NCBI GenBank assembly: GCA_032209605.1
Contig: JASFXZ010000014.1
Location: forward strand, 7,088,912 to 7,152,911
Reading direction: 5' to 3'
From: Mactromeris polynyma
Taxonomy: Eukaryota; Mollusca; Bivalvia; Venerida; Mactridae
Length of the DNA stretch: 64,000 nucleotides
This document shows, piece by piece, positions 1 to 13,100 of this stretch (positions within the stretch are counted from its first letter, which is position 1; every line of letters starts with the position of its first letter). Position numbers and translations under genes: made by a program. Under the pieces are notes generated by a model, which worked only from the letters and a program-made list of their open reading frames with translations, was not told the origin of the DNA and made no database searches.

Positions 1-558
1 AACTTAGTGTCGTTGTCGTCGCACACAACAGAGTTTCATAATTTTTTTGATAGTGAAGTTTGAACTTAAAATTTTCTATCGGGACATTGCTATCGTTGCT
101 GAGAGGTTGTTGCTGAAGAGTGTGCCGCTGGGAAGAGGTAGTGCTGTATGTCCCATGGTCTAGTTTTTCCTTGATATGCTACCCGGAATTTGCAATACTT
201 CTTTATTAATCTTAATGCACTTGTTCTGTAAATATTATCTAATATTGTTATTACCACTAACATTCCAGTTTTGTAAGATAAAGTTTAGACCGTAGTTACA
301 ACTATATAAGCAATAATTGCTCACTCTTGATTGTAATTGATATAATTAGTTGCACTAGTCCTTCATGTTAGATAAATCGGCCCTATAAGGGGCAGTTTCC
401 TTGTGTGTGCAGACCAAAGATTCATACAGTGAAACCTCAATAACAAGACCACCATCGTTTTTCAAGGAAGTCGGTCTTCTTATTGATGAGATGGTCTGAT
501 TATCGAGTTAATATGTGGAGAAAAAATTGAAAACTTCCATGAAAACTGGTCCATGACA
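1..558. other. no gene recognised
   Basis: AT-rich non-coding sequence. I see no open exon with flanking splice signals and no recognisable repeat structure apart from short GGTCCATG-type direct repeats near the right end. Confidence 0.5.
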
Positions 559-642
559 ATATCGAGGGTTCCGCGCAAGACTATCCCAACTCCTATGTAA
601 TAGTATATATGTTAGGATAGTCTTGCACTGAAACCTCGATAT
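559..642. repeat. short palindromic (MITE-like) inverted repeat
   Basis: The left arm starts ATATCGAGG and contains AAGACTATCC. The right arm contains GGATAGTCTT and ends CCTCGATAT, so the 84-bp block folds into an imperfect hairpin. It is embedded between repeats of the words GGTCCATG and AAAACTGGTCCATG, which recur on both sides (about 545-690). It is probably a small foldback or MITE remnant; no coding content. Confidence 0.55.
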
Positions 643-1429
643 GGTCCATGAAAACTGGTCCATGACAACTGGTCCATGGCAACTGGTGGTATGAATGATG
701 TAGTATTTATGTGAGGTTTTACTGTACATGTACTTGTTTTGTTATTTATGTTGTCCAGGATTTTGTTTCTGTGTGTTAAAAATGAATTATGTCTCGTCAT
801 ATGAATGGAGAACATATTGGTTTTGTCTCATCTGTCACAACGTTCCCCCGACTACTCTTGTGGTGGGATTTCAACCAAAGTTGATGGGAAGAATGGTGTG
901 ATGCTTTGTTGTACGGCATATTGTCACAGAGAAGGTACACCTCTCCTAGGGTTTGTAACTGTGCCCATCACATGTTCTGGTTCAGTAAGGGTTAGCTATG
1001 CCACAACATGTTAATGCTATTACCTTCTTGTTCAATGATATATAATGGTTTTTGGGAGACATCCCCTTTCACATACAAAGTGATATTTAGTTCTGTTGCC
1101 TTTTTTGCTGATATAAGATCCATTGAATGACTTGATAATGTTATATTTGAAACATGGAATATTGTTATTCTGAATATTTGTTGTATAGCAATGTTTTTCT
1201 GTGCAGGAACGCAAATCTGTTAATGTCATTGTTTTAACTGAATTTACTATGTACATCCAATATATGTATTTGGCAGTCCATAATCCCAGGAATGTTTTTC
1301 CTTGAAGAAATTTACTTGCATCAGATATTTATTACTATAATTCCTGGCTCATTCTAGCATTATGTTGGGCTCAGGCAAGCACCTGGGTAGAACCATTGAC
1401 CTTCCACAAGCCAGCTGTACTGCTTCCTC
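643..1429. other. no gene recognised
   Basis: Non-coding AT-rich DNA. The short open frames here show no recognisable domain and no matching splice context. Confidence 0.45.
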
Positions 1430-1660
1430 TCATACAATCTATGTGCAATTCGAACCCTTAGCAGTGAGGGGCTAAGTCAACAGCAGTTAGCCACCACAAT
1501 CAATTGACCACAGAGGCTGATTGTCTCTTTCATGCTGCATTTTTTTCATGTCTATCTACAAATACACTGTGGTTGGTCTGTGGCAACTGGTTCAACCCTG
1601 CTGAGTACAGATCCCAAGGTCATGGGTTTGATCCCTGTGCAGCCGGGCAAAACATAAATG
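1430..1660 (+). repeat. possible tRNA-derived SINE fragment
   Basis: Contains a B-box-like GGGTTTGATCCC (about 1624-1635) downstream of a TGGTCTGTGGCAACTGG stretch that could be a decayed A box. This is the arrangement of a tRNA-derived SINE head. It abuts the 35-bp minisatellite. Only the promoter-like words support the call. Confidence 0.3.
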
Positions 1661-1682
1661 CCGTTGAGTGTGTCACCAACAT

Positions 1683-2530
1683 GGTATATTTACTGGTACT
1701 ATATATCACTTGTACAAGTTTATTTCTTTGGTACTATATATCACTTGTACAAGTTTATTTCACTGGTACTATATATCACTTGTACAAGTTTATTTTACTG
1801 GAACTATATATCACTTGTACAAGTTTATTTCACTGGTACTATATATCACTTGTACAAGTTTATTTCACTGGTACTATATATCTCTTGTACAAGTTTATTT
1901 CACTGGTACTATACATCACTTGTACAAGTTTATTTCACTGGTACTATATATCACTTGTACAAGTTTATTTCACTGGTACTATATATCACTTGTACAAGTT
2001 TATTTCACTGGTACTATATATCACTTGTACAAGTTTATTTTACTGGTACTATATATCACTTGTACAAGTTTATTTCACTGGTACTATATATCACTTGTAC
2101 AAGTTTATTTCACTGGTACTATATATCACTTGTACAAGTTTATTTCACTGGTACTATACATCACTTGTACAAGTTTATTTCACTGGTACTATATATCACT
2201 TGTACAAGTTTATTTCACTGGTACTATAATTATATCACTTGTACAAGTTTATTTCACTGGTACTATATATTAATTATACAAGTTTATTTCACTGGTACTA
2301 TATATCACTTGTACAAGTTTATTTCACTGGTACTATATATCACTTGTACAAGTTTATTTTACTGGTACTATATATCACTTGTACAAGTTTATTTCACTGG
2401 TACTATACATCACTTGTACAAGTTTATTTCACTGGTACTATATATCACTTGTACAAGTTTATTTCACTGGTACTATATATCACTTGTACAAGTTTATTTC
2501 ACTGGTACTATATATTAATTATACACTTTT
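1683..2530. repeat. 35-bp minisatellite, about 24 units
   Basis: Tandem head-to-tail units of 35 bp, core CACTTGTACAAGTTTATTTC then ACTGGTACTATATAT. Each unit contains the palindrome CTTGTACAAG. Variant units (ATACATCAC, ATTAATTATACAAG) are interspersed, and two units carry small length changes near 2225-2275. Because 35 is not a multiple of 3 and the unit has no plus-strand stop in any frame, all three plus frames stay open and give the same 35-residue periodic peptide. These frames are artefacts, not genes. Confidence 0.95.
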
Positions 2531-2854
2531 ATTTCACTGTTATGTTTTGTTATAGAACTTTGTTAGGTGAAGCTTTATGATTTATCTCACATTCCTTGTT
2601 ATGGTCAGAATAGCTTTTGTGATATTGTATTGATTAGTTTATGTAATTATGTTAAGATTATATTCTGCTTGTATGTTAATGTGTGTTTTATGTTTAATCA
2701 ACCGTTTCATGAACAGGAAAGCCGTTTGGTCGACTGACCACTGTGTTCCTCAGATATGTACCTCTTTCTTGATTATTCCAAAGTCAAGTACAATAAAAAT
2801 TGCTTTATGCTGTAGCAGATATATTACAGTTGAAGAAGAAATTTTAAACCCAAA

Positions 2855-3196
2855 ATAGCTAATAGCCAAAGAAGTCTAATAGCCAAACAAGGCTAAAAGC
2901 CAAACAAGTCCAATAGCCAAACAAGGCTAAAAGCCAAACAAGTCTAATAGCCAAACAAGGCTAATAGCCAAACAAGACTAATAGCCAAACAAGGCTAATA
3001 GCCAAACAAGACTAATAGCCAAACAAGGCTAATAGCCAAACAAGGCTAATAGCCAAACAAGACTAATAGCCAAACAAGACTAATAGCCTAACAATGCTAA
3101 AAGCCAAAATAGACTAATAGCCAAACAAGGCTAATAGCCAAACAAGACTAATAGCCAAACAAGACTAATAGCCAAACAAGACTAATAGCCAACACG
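2855..3196. repeat. 17-bp tandem repeat (CTAATAGCCAAACAAGG)
   Basis: About 20 tandem copies of a 17-bp unit alternating between AAACAAGGCTAATAGCC and AAACAAGACTAATAGCC, with a few ...CTAAAAGCC variants. No coding content. Confidence 0.93.
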
Positions 3197-3565
3197 ATTT
3201 GTTTATTTGCATGCAGATTGTCTAGTTTTACTTACATGTCTGAAAACTTTCGAACATCAATATGGTTTGCCCTCAAATCTCAGTTAGCATTCAAATTTCA
3301 GTTAGTACTACTGCTACCTTGTCTTCAGTTGTACAAATTTCAGGCAACTTCTGCCCGTTTGAATTTTTTTTTAAATTTTGCCCAATATTATTGTACACTC
3401 TGAAAAGATTTGGCTTGTCTGGGAGTCAAAAAAGTATACACAATACACATCTAAATATGGTATATTGTGTGTCAGTTAAATGACTGAATGAGTTTCTTAT
3501 TGTTTCCCAATAGATATACATGTTGTGTTAATGTGCCTCTCATATAAATACACTTGTCACAAAAT

Positions 3566-4630
3566 TTGGAATCACAGGATAATATGTCATCATTGGGTAT
3601 CACAGGATACTATGTTATCATTGGGTTTCACAGGATAATGTTTTAACTGGGTCACACAGGATACTATGTTATCATTGGGTTTCACAGGATAATGTTTTAA
3701 CTGGGTCACACAGGATACTATGATATCATTGGGTTTCACAGGATAATGTTTTAACTGGGTCACACAGGATAATATGTTATCATAGGGTCACACAGGATAA
3801 TATGTTATCATAGGGTCACACAGGATAATATGTTATCATTGGGTATCACAGGATAATGTTTTAACTGGGTCACACAGGATAATATGTTATCATAGGGTCA
3901 CACAGGATAATATGTTATCATAGGGTCACACAGGATAATATGTTATCATAGGGTCACACAGGATAATATGTTATCATTGGGTTTCACAGGATAATGTTTT
4001 AACTGGGTCACACAGGATACTATGTTATCATTGGGTTTCACAGGATAATGTTTTAACTGGGTCATACAGGATAATATGTTATCATAGGGTCACACAGGAT
4101 AATATGTTATCATTGGGTATCACAGGATAATGTTTTAACTGGGTCACACAGGATAATATGTTATCATAGGGTCACACAGGATAATATGTTATCATAGGGT
4201 CACACAGGATAATATGTTATCATAGGGTCACACAGGATAATATGTTATCATAGGGTCACACAGGATAATATGTTATCAAAGGGTCACACAGGATAATATG
4301 TTATCATAGGGTCACACAGGATAATATGTAACCATTGGGTATCACAGGATAATATGTAACCATTGGGTATCACAGGATAATATGTTATCATAGGGTCACA
4401 CAGGATAATATGTTATCATAGGGTCACACAGGATAATATGTTATCATAGGGTCACACATGATAATATGTAATCATTGTGTATCACAGGATAATATGTTAT
4501 CATAGGGTCACACAGGATAATATGTTATCATAGGGTCACACAGGATAATATGTCATCATATGGTCACACAGGATAATATATAATCATATGGTCACACAGG
4601 ATAATATGTTATCATTGGGTATCACAGGAT
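3566..4630. repeat. 28-bp minisatellite (GGATAATATGTTATCATAGG)
   Basis: Roughly 37 tandem units, each with CACAGGATAATATGTTATCA followed by TAGGGTCA or TTGGGTAT. Shorter variants (GGATAATGTTTTAACTGGG) alternate with the full unit in the first half, forming higher-order dimers. There are no unique spacers between units, so it is not a CRISPR array. Confidence 0.94.
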
Positions 4631-4974
4631 TATTAAAAAATCTTACTTTTTAACTTGATTTGCATTGTTAAACTGATCCTGTTATGAAACTCTGAGGCAC
4701 TCAATCAGTCCACCAATCTTTGTTGATGGCTGTACAAAAATAACTTCGGACATGAAACGTTTGAACATAGCAAATCAGGATTGTTTAGGTGTTTTATGTA
4801 TTTTACATATATTTTCTTCATGGCATAATTGTTTAGTGATTTAAGCTGTCAACGTTTTTTAGAAAATGTATTTTTAGATTACTTATGTTAAAACACGAAT
4901 GTTATTAAAATACACAAGGTACTGTAAACATTGCGTTTCTTTTCATTTTTTATTGGTCAAGGGTAATCATCATG

Positions 4975-5740
4975 TGACAAGGTCCCAGAAAGTCTTTACG
5001 AAGATTGTTCAAGTTATTTAGATTCGTCAAAAACATGGCTGCCTAGGGCAGAGCTCTTTTTCCTATAGGTATATAGTGGAAACTTCAAAAATCGTCTTTT
5101 TTAAAACTATGAGCCCAATTTTGAGATAATTTCACACATATGGTCCTTGGGTGGCCCTCTACCAAAATTGTTCAAATTATTTGGTTTCATCAAAAAACAT
5201 GGCCGCCAGGTGCTAAGCCCCTTTTCCAATATGTGTATAGTGTAAATTTAAAAATCTTCTTGTGAAAAACTACCAATCCAATTTTCATACAAGTTCTTAC
5301 AAATATTGTGACCCTCTACCAAGATTGTTCAAATTATTTAGATTTGTTAAAAAATACGGCTGCCAGGGGGCGGAGCCTTTTTTCCTGTATCTTGGGGAAA
5401 CTCCAAAAATCTTGCCAAAAACTACTGGCCTAATTTTGATATAATTTTAGCTGAAATGTTCTTTGGTAACCCTCGACCAGGATTGTTCCATTGTTTGATT
5501 CACTAAAAAACATGGTTGCCAGGGGGCGAGTCACTTGCCCGATATGTATGTATACATTATAATTATACTGATATTCTTAACATACTAGATATCAATTTGT
5601 TAGCTATCTTTGTGAGAATCTGCATCAACGAAATGTTGCACCCTGTGACACAAGACCATGGTACGGAACATTTCAGGCGATCAGGTGAGCGATTCAGGCC
5701 ATCATGGCACTCCTGTAATCAGCATTATTCTTACTGAAAC
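4975..5740. repeat. dispersed repeat, family also at 35.4 and 56.6 kb
   Basis: Contains four diverged internal modules of about 130-170 bp built on 'AAGATTGTTCAAATTATTT ... AAAACATGGCTGCCAGGGGGCG ... CTTTTCC'. It ends with the tail GTGACACAAGACCATGG ... TTTCAGGCGATCAGGTGAGCG ... CATCATGGCAC. The same modules and tail occur at about 35,420-36,275 and 56,590-57,612. It is a dispersed, non-coding repeat; this copy lacks the AGCTCACCTGAG left end seen in the others. Confidence 0.75.
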
Positions 5741-7106
5741 TGAACAAAACAACATGGATTTTTTTTCTTTTATTTAAAATGTGATTTCCTTTCTACTGTC
5801 AAGTTACTTTCTCCTGTGGGGAGATCTTCACACATGTATTGGATTACTGCCATGTTATCAATGTTTCGGTGTTACTCAGAACCTCCATCTTGAAGAGCTA
5901 AGGTCATTTGTGATGTACGGTTGCTAGGCAATCACACTGAACTCATATATAGTTGTCTGCATGTAGTTTTCACCTGGTCTCAGTGTTACAGATGGGAAAT
6001 TTTCCTAGAATAATACAAAAAGGTTTATTGTGACAGATGTACATATACGACAGTTTCAACCATGCATCACGTTAGTGCCACTGTGCACAATGCAAATATT
6101 TCAAACGGCCTTGGTTGAACATTGTGTGTGGTTTTACAGACTTTCAGACGGACCTTATTTTCCTTATTTTTTTATTTCTTCCTACTTTTTGGTCCAAAAT
6201 TCCTGAAATTTCCTACTTTTTGGGTTCAAATTGTGTACTTCACAGAGACCTTATATTAAAAGTTAGAAAATTGTAGTATATTTGACGGATCTTTTCAATT
6301 GGGAGTGCATAGAAGACTGGAATCATCTTGAAGAGACTGTACAGACTGGAGAATATAGACTGTGGGCCTGTGGCTGTTAACTTACTGATCATGCCAAGGT
6401 AAAATATGAATAAGAGGAAAAAGACCTGTCTATGCAGTCTCGTCAAGATTTATTCTAGTTAGCAATTTATATCTGTGTTTAATGCAAAGTTCTGCACAAA
6501 GGTATGTAAAAACTGCTACTTTTAAGTACAAATTCCTTATTGTTCCAACTTTTCTCCTACTTTTTGGTAAATTTTATTCCTACTTTTTGACAGAAGTTTA
6601 CTTGACAGCCTGGTTTTACCATAAACAATATTTTAAGTGGGTAACACTTTGCCCCAGGTTTCCAAGAAATCAAATCCTTGCCAGACCTAGACTGGTATGC
6701 GGTTACCCCTCCCCCCAAAATAACAACAGCATTATCTCCAATCGGGTATATTTCACCTCAAATTTCACAAGACAGTGTAAGACACACACCAAACACTGAC
6801 ATTTTAATGTGACCATATGTAGAATAGAGTAAGTAAATTATTAATCAATAAATGATGAACAATGTCATCTTGTGAAGTAATCCACAAGACACCTATGTTA
6901 ACAACGTTTTTGACAAGAACTCGCTATGAGCCAACAACCATAATATCAAAAAACTTAGGCACTTTGTTACTATTATGATACAAAAACAAACGAGTCAAAA
7001 GATTACACAGATTTTATGAATTTCACCAAAACCTTACAAGACTTTTGGAACTTGTTTGTGTTAGACATTTGCCTACCCTGTTCAAGTAGGGTATAGCCGT
7101 TCTTAC
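5741..7106. other. no gene recognised; expected place for the GALM last exon
   Basis: AT-rich non-coding DNA downstream of GALM exon 7 on the minus strand. The terminal GALM exon (about 20-25 codons, family pattern F-P-x-x-I-L-x-P-G-E-x-Y-x-H-x-T) should lie here or further left. I could not find a convincing match. Confidence 0.4.
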
Positions 7107-10100
7107 CTTGTTAGGAGAGTCGGGATAATGCTGTGCCTCCAGACAGAATGCTGAATACTTGTTGTACACAGCTCCCTTCTTCCCATGGATACCCGACAAG
7201 TTAGAACCAGTGTAGAACTGAATTCCTGGTTCTGTACTGTGTACATTCATGGCCCGACCCGATTTCTCATGACAAACTCTTGAATAGTGAGAAATACATC
7301 TTCTATTATATCACTTAGATTTTTGTAAATGATTTACTAAATATATTGTACATTAAAACATATACATTTTGATATCTACAATCAGTTTTTACAAATTCTT
7401 GCCATATGTTGCTATACAACCACATATATGAAGGATTATTTGAAGTTTTCTTGCTATTTAGTATTATACTAATACAAGAGTTGTCTATATGTCTACATGG
7501 ACTTCTGTGTATTACATGTACATTGTATGTTAAGCGCCTACTGTTTATTACTTTTACTGTCTCATATTATGTTTCAAAGCAATGTATCGTACATTTGGTA
7601 GTATAAGTGTGTGCTGCGTATGGGGATTAGTGATGTTGCTGTTGTTAAGAGGTAAAATACGAACGAAAACCAAAGAGAAAACTGTAAACGACTTCTTTAG
7701 ACGTGGCTGTTGTACATAGAGAGGTGATCGTAAGTAGAGTGACCTCTATATTCAGAAATGATCATGGAATCTTAAACCATCTCCCTTATTACAAACACTG
7801 GCCTACTACGAGCTTTTTTATCCATTTACCTTGCAAAAAATTTCATGGAGTCAGGATTTCCCATGCAGTAATTATGATCGAATCCAAAGCCACCAGGTAT
7901 CTGGTCAAGCCTGTCACCGATAAGAACATCCTGCGTCAAGTCCATAGGGCCATCTTTTACCGCCTCTATCTTCCCTGGCAATATAAGATGTTTTAAACAA
8001 TCATGTGGAGTAGATCGAGGCTGGGAATTGTATGCATAAACCTTTGTTTCTATTAGGGTCATACAGTGAACTCCCGTTGGCTCGAACTCATCGGGACTGA
8101 CGAACTTGGTTCGAACAAAACGTAGTTCTATTCAGCCGAAGTTGTGTTTTTAATATGCAGTATGTACTCAAGCATACATAAACGTTATGGATAATGACTT
8201 ACCAAAAAACATGTACTAGTACTAGTACATTAATGCGATATTTAGTTACTTACTCATTCATTTATCTCATATCTAAATTGAAGATAAGATACGATACACA
8301 ATACTTCAAACTTTAGTAAAACGAAATGGTAGACCTTCATGGGTAACTAATGAATTACTCAACTTGTTCGTCAACCAACAAGGATAACCAAATCAACGTC
8401 TTCTATAATTGATCATATCTATACAACACACACAGAGTATATTGCGGAAGTATGGTGGCATATTACTGCCACCAGTTAACATGATAGCGTTCGCGAATTA
8501 ATTCGTGTTAACCACTTAATTATTACGATAATTATCTAGCTATCTAGTTAATATTCGTGATAAATTTTCGGTAAGATAAATATCATACAACTAGAAACAG
8601 GCTTGAAAGTGCCCAGAACTGCCACCTCTTTTTTGATATTGTGGTAACACGAATCTTATCTAGTTGTCCACTTATTATGTTACATAATAACTCAAATTCG
8701 CGAATTTCACTTAAGATTCGTGTTACCACTTACATCTAGAAGCCAAACTTGCATTTATAAATAAGTGGTAACACGAATCTTAAGTGAAATTCGCGAATTT
8801 GAGTTACTAAGTAACATAATAAGTGGTCATCTAGATAAGATTTCTGTTACCACTTAAATCTAGTGTAATACATCATAAAAAGGTAAGAGGTGGCAGTTCT
8901 GGGCACTTTCAAGCCTGTTTCTAGTTGTATGATATTTATCTTACCGAAAATTTATCACGAATATTAACTAGATAGCTAGATAATTATCGTAATAATTAAG
9001 TGGTTAACACAAATTAATTCGCGAACGCTATCATGCTAACTGGTGGCAGTAATATGCCACCATACGGAAGTGATTGTTTGTTCCTAATGTGTCTTAAAGT
9101 GACCATCTGCCTGTTTGCATTACGCGTAGCATGAAATCCTCCCGTTTTGAAAATGAACTTTCCAATCATTAGTATATACCGTATGGAAGTTTTAAAAAGT
9201 TCAATGAAAGCGCATGTCTAGCTGATTTATTTACTTCAGAATATCAAAATAAGAGCTACTGATGATTTGATCAATTGTCTAATCAACATTCTAAATATTC
9301 GTGCGCCTATTACAACGACGAAATATTGAAAACTCGGAAAAAGTGAGAATACTACTTTTCGAAGTAACAGTGGTCTCTTTCAATTTTTGGCGGAACAAAT
9401 GTTATCAACTTATAAAGCAAAATAATCAATATAATAGCTTGATTTCAATGAATAAGCTGTATTTTGCACTGAAAATTAGTAGAAACATTACAGACACATT
9501 GAACTTTCCATTTCTATTTGATATACATCATATTAATTGCAATATCCTAAATATGTTAGCGGAGTACTTAGCACTTTTGTTAAGTGTATATATATGTATC
9601 AAAGTCTAAAGTTTTTACAGAATAAAACATTTCAATACATGTATGTAACAATTATAATATATTGGTAGCTACCTGTTGGAATTAAGTATTCGTCAACGGG
9701 GGTGAAATGTTGAGCATTAATACGGATTTTATGATCAGCCACGGTTCCGGATTCCTGAAAATAAATCAGTTAAACGCATACGACATTGTGTTTGTAGCAA
9801 TAACTCTCGCGTCTTAGTATACAGTGGAGCCTTCAGAATAGTCTGCACTGCCGGTGGTATTTCAATAACACTGCGTATTCAGGGCTCTAGAAATCCACTT
9901 GCCCGATGTCCCGGACTAGTCTAATGCTGAATAGGGCTACCAACAGTTGAGTTAGAGTAAGTCGCGGACAAGCCTGTTTTTAAAGCTAACCAACATCATC
10001 AATTGTTCAGTTGTAAGTCAAACCGTAAAATCCCACAAACACATACATGTGATTATTAATGTTAGAAGGTGGAGCTATCATTGTGTATGTTTATTTGTTA

Positions 10101-13100
10101 CAAAATTGACCAATATATATACTCGGACTTCCTGCTTCCTATGTCGGACAAGTCAAATTTTATATTGCCATTAGTCCAGGACAAGTGTCTTTGAAAATTA
10201 TTGTTGAGCTCTGCGTATATTACGGTGTGTTCAGATACAACTTGTCTTTCATTTACATTTTTGGTTACATTCCATTTTTGTCCATTGAAGAGTTGCCATA
10301 GAGACGACTTTGTATACATAGTTGTCTATATGCAATTTGTTGTAAAATTATACGTGTATGGCATACAATATAATGCAATGTTTTACTACATTGTACCTCA
10401 AATATTAAATTGTTATTAGCAATAGAGTGTGTGCTCTATGTTCTGTTAGTTTGATAACAGCTAACCCCTTACTAAATGGAACGTATGTTCTGTCTTTGTT
10501 GGCAAATGTTCTCTGGATACAGTGGGAAATACATTGTTTATTCATTAATGAAACGGTTGTCATTTTACAGCAAATGTTTTACTCTAAAATGATGTATTCG
10601 GCTTTGTTCCATTGTGTGCATACTTACATGTCCGCCGAGGTTGAAGTAACTGTGATTGGTCAAGTTGACAATCGTGGGTTTGTTGGTTGCAGACCAGTAG
10701 TTGAGTGTTAACTTATTGTCGGATGTGAGTTGATATGACACGACGGTTGTTAGTTCTCCTGGATATCCCTCCTCGCCGTCTGCACTAACATACGACAGTA
10801 CGAGTTTGTCGCCTTCAATGACAGCGTCCCATACTTGCTGAAATATGTGAATTGTTGGAACACTGAGCACTGCGTTGCGTTGACCTTTTCATAAGTCTTT
10901 ATTATTGCAGTAATACTTTCTTTTCAACAATACCCTTATAAAAGTTTCATCAGCATTTCATTGTAATGGATACTAAAAACATACACCTCATTGAAAAATC
11001 CAACGTACGATATTACTCGAAAACTCGGCTATGTAGACAAATATTCTTACAAAACACAAACTGGGCTACTGATGAATAACAGGGAAATGTAACAGAAATT
11101 GGTTTTTTTCATACGCCGAGTTTAAACTCGAATTTTGAATGCAACATTTATGTAGTGAGGCTTCTACTGACCTAAATCAACCAATCAAAATTGATATTCC
11201 AACTTAAGCTTTTGATCAACAGAGAAAAATAATAATCAAATTTTCTCTGGCTATAAGTCTAGCAATATAACATACGATTCAATGTGGATTTATTTCACGA
11301 TACTCTGAAAATTTGTTAGAGTAAAAAACAGAATTAGTTAAGTACCTTGTCGAAGCCTTTGAGTCCCCCATGTAAAGCGTTCTTGTCCTTATTGTTGGCT
11401 GCCAGAGTGTATTGAGTTCCGTCAATAGAAAATTTAGCATTCCCAATTCGATTACCGTATCTGCCAATAAGTGCCCCGAAATATGGATGTTTTGCCTTAT
11501 ATCCTGTGAAGATAGATATAATCTCACTTATAGACCACTTCGTAATTAAGACCCCCTCAATAATAGAACAGTAATTTCTTGGTCCAGTTTTTATTTTTGT
11601 TACATATTCTAACTTGAGAACCAGACCACCCCACAAGCGAGACTGACTTTCACAGCCATATGATGGTATCACTGTATAATCTCCTATATTGCACTGATGG
11701 ATGGTTGCAGTACAATCGACCAAATTTGTGGTGCTTCACACTCATCCTTTCAAAGATATTCCCTAACTCTATGTAAAACATATGACCCCTGGGGCGGGGC
11801 CAATTTTGATCCCAGGGGCATACTTCGAACAATCTTGGTAGGGGACCACTAGACAATGCTACATACCAAATATCAAAACCCTTGATTTACTGGTTCTGAA
11901 CAAGAGGATTTTTAAAGTTTTTAATTTTAAAATCTATTTTAGCTCATGTGACCTACTTATACAACAGACCAAAACCATTTGAACAACTTTGAAAGAGGAC
12001 CACCCAAGGAATGTGCCTGTGAAGTTTAATCAAAATTGGCCATGCGATTTAGGAGGAGATGTGGTTTGAATGAACAGTTAACAGACTGACGCACATACAA
12101 ACACACGCAGGCACTGACCGACAGACGGACGCACACATGACGGAAAATTCATCATGACATAAGCGCTCTGGCCTTTGGCCAATAGAGCTAAACATGACAA
12201 CGTGCACATATACATGTAAACAATGGCAATCGACTTTTACTTTCGCGCCCTTCCGCAAGCAGCTGGCAACTTCTCCTTGCGAATCAGAGAAGAAGAACAA
12301 ATGACCGGAGCCAAATGTCACAGAAGGACATGACCTGCCCTGTCTGTGAATCGAACCCGGACCTCCTGGATGACAGTCCGGCACTCTACCAACTAGACTA
12401 ACTGGGTGGACATGTATATATATGTGTAACAGGGGACTAACAAGGCAGGGATAAGCATACCTTCAAAAGAATCAAATCCAAGCACTATATCGGATACATT
12501 CCCTTGTCTGTCCGGAGCAAATATGTTTGTAATTATCCCACCATATGATAGTATATGAACTTCATAATTGTTGTCATTCTTCAAAGAGAACCTGAAGGGT
12601 GGATATAATACATATCATAATACTAATGGTGTTACTTCACCATGAACTATCGATTTAAAAGTTAATTATTGTTTTAAAAATTAAAAAATAGTTAAAACAA
12701 TTTAATATTGCATGAATGTTCCATAACCGAATTGTTTCTTTCATTAAATAAAGCACATTTTAACAATAAATATCTTGAAAAAAGATGGGCGGCGCAATAT
12801 GAAGGTTAAGATAAAAACAATGCCGAGATGTTACGATTGCTGGTTACTCCATATCCAAAATGGATTTCGGTAAATTCACCGAAATTCAGTTGATTTCTGT
12901 AAGGTAACGTACCCCTTATCGAAAGGTTAAGCAATCCGCGTCAAGGTTTCAAACGTTGTTCGGTTGAAGAGAAGTTGGTTTAGTGGTTAATGCATGATTT
13001 GATTGGTTTACACTACACTGATATGCAAATAGCAAACCCATGTTAGTACCACTGCACCGAAAAAGTTAAATTAACTTACCGATAAACTGTGTTCCCGTCG

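Noticed and set aside
1504..2518. Overlapping long plus-strand frames with a Y-I-T-C-T-S-L-F repeat
   Set aside because: By-product of a 35-bp tandem repeat with no stop in any frame; identical peptides appear in all three frames.
3566..4630. CRISPR-like regular repeat array
   Set aside because: Units are contiguous with no unique spacers, and the context is a eukaryotic genome; it is a minisatellite.
6600..6690. Possible GALM last exon on the minus strand (reads ...LISWKPGAKCYPL...)
   Set aside because: Only the K-P-G triplet resembles the family C-terminus; the H-x-T and Y-x-F positions do not match.
12049..12384. 111-codon minus-strand frame
   Set aside because: It lies across a tRNA-derived SINE and a dispersed repeat within a GALM intron; no domain.
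12348..12411. Functional tRNA gene
   Set aside because: A and B boxes are present, but the anticodon stem does not pair and the 3' part runs into a SINE body.
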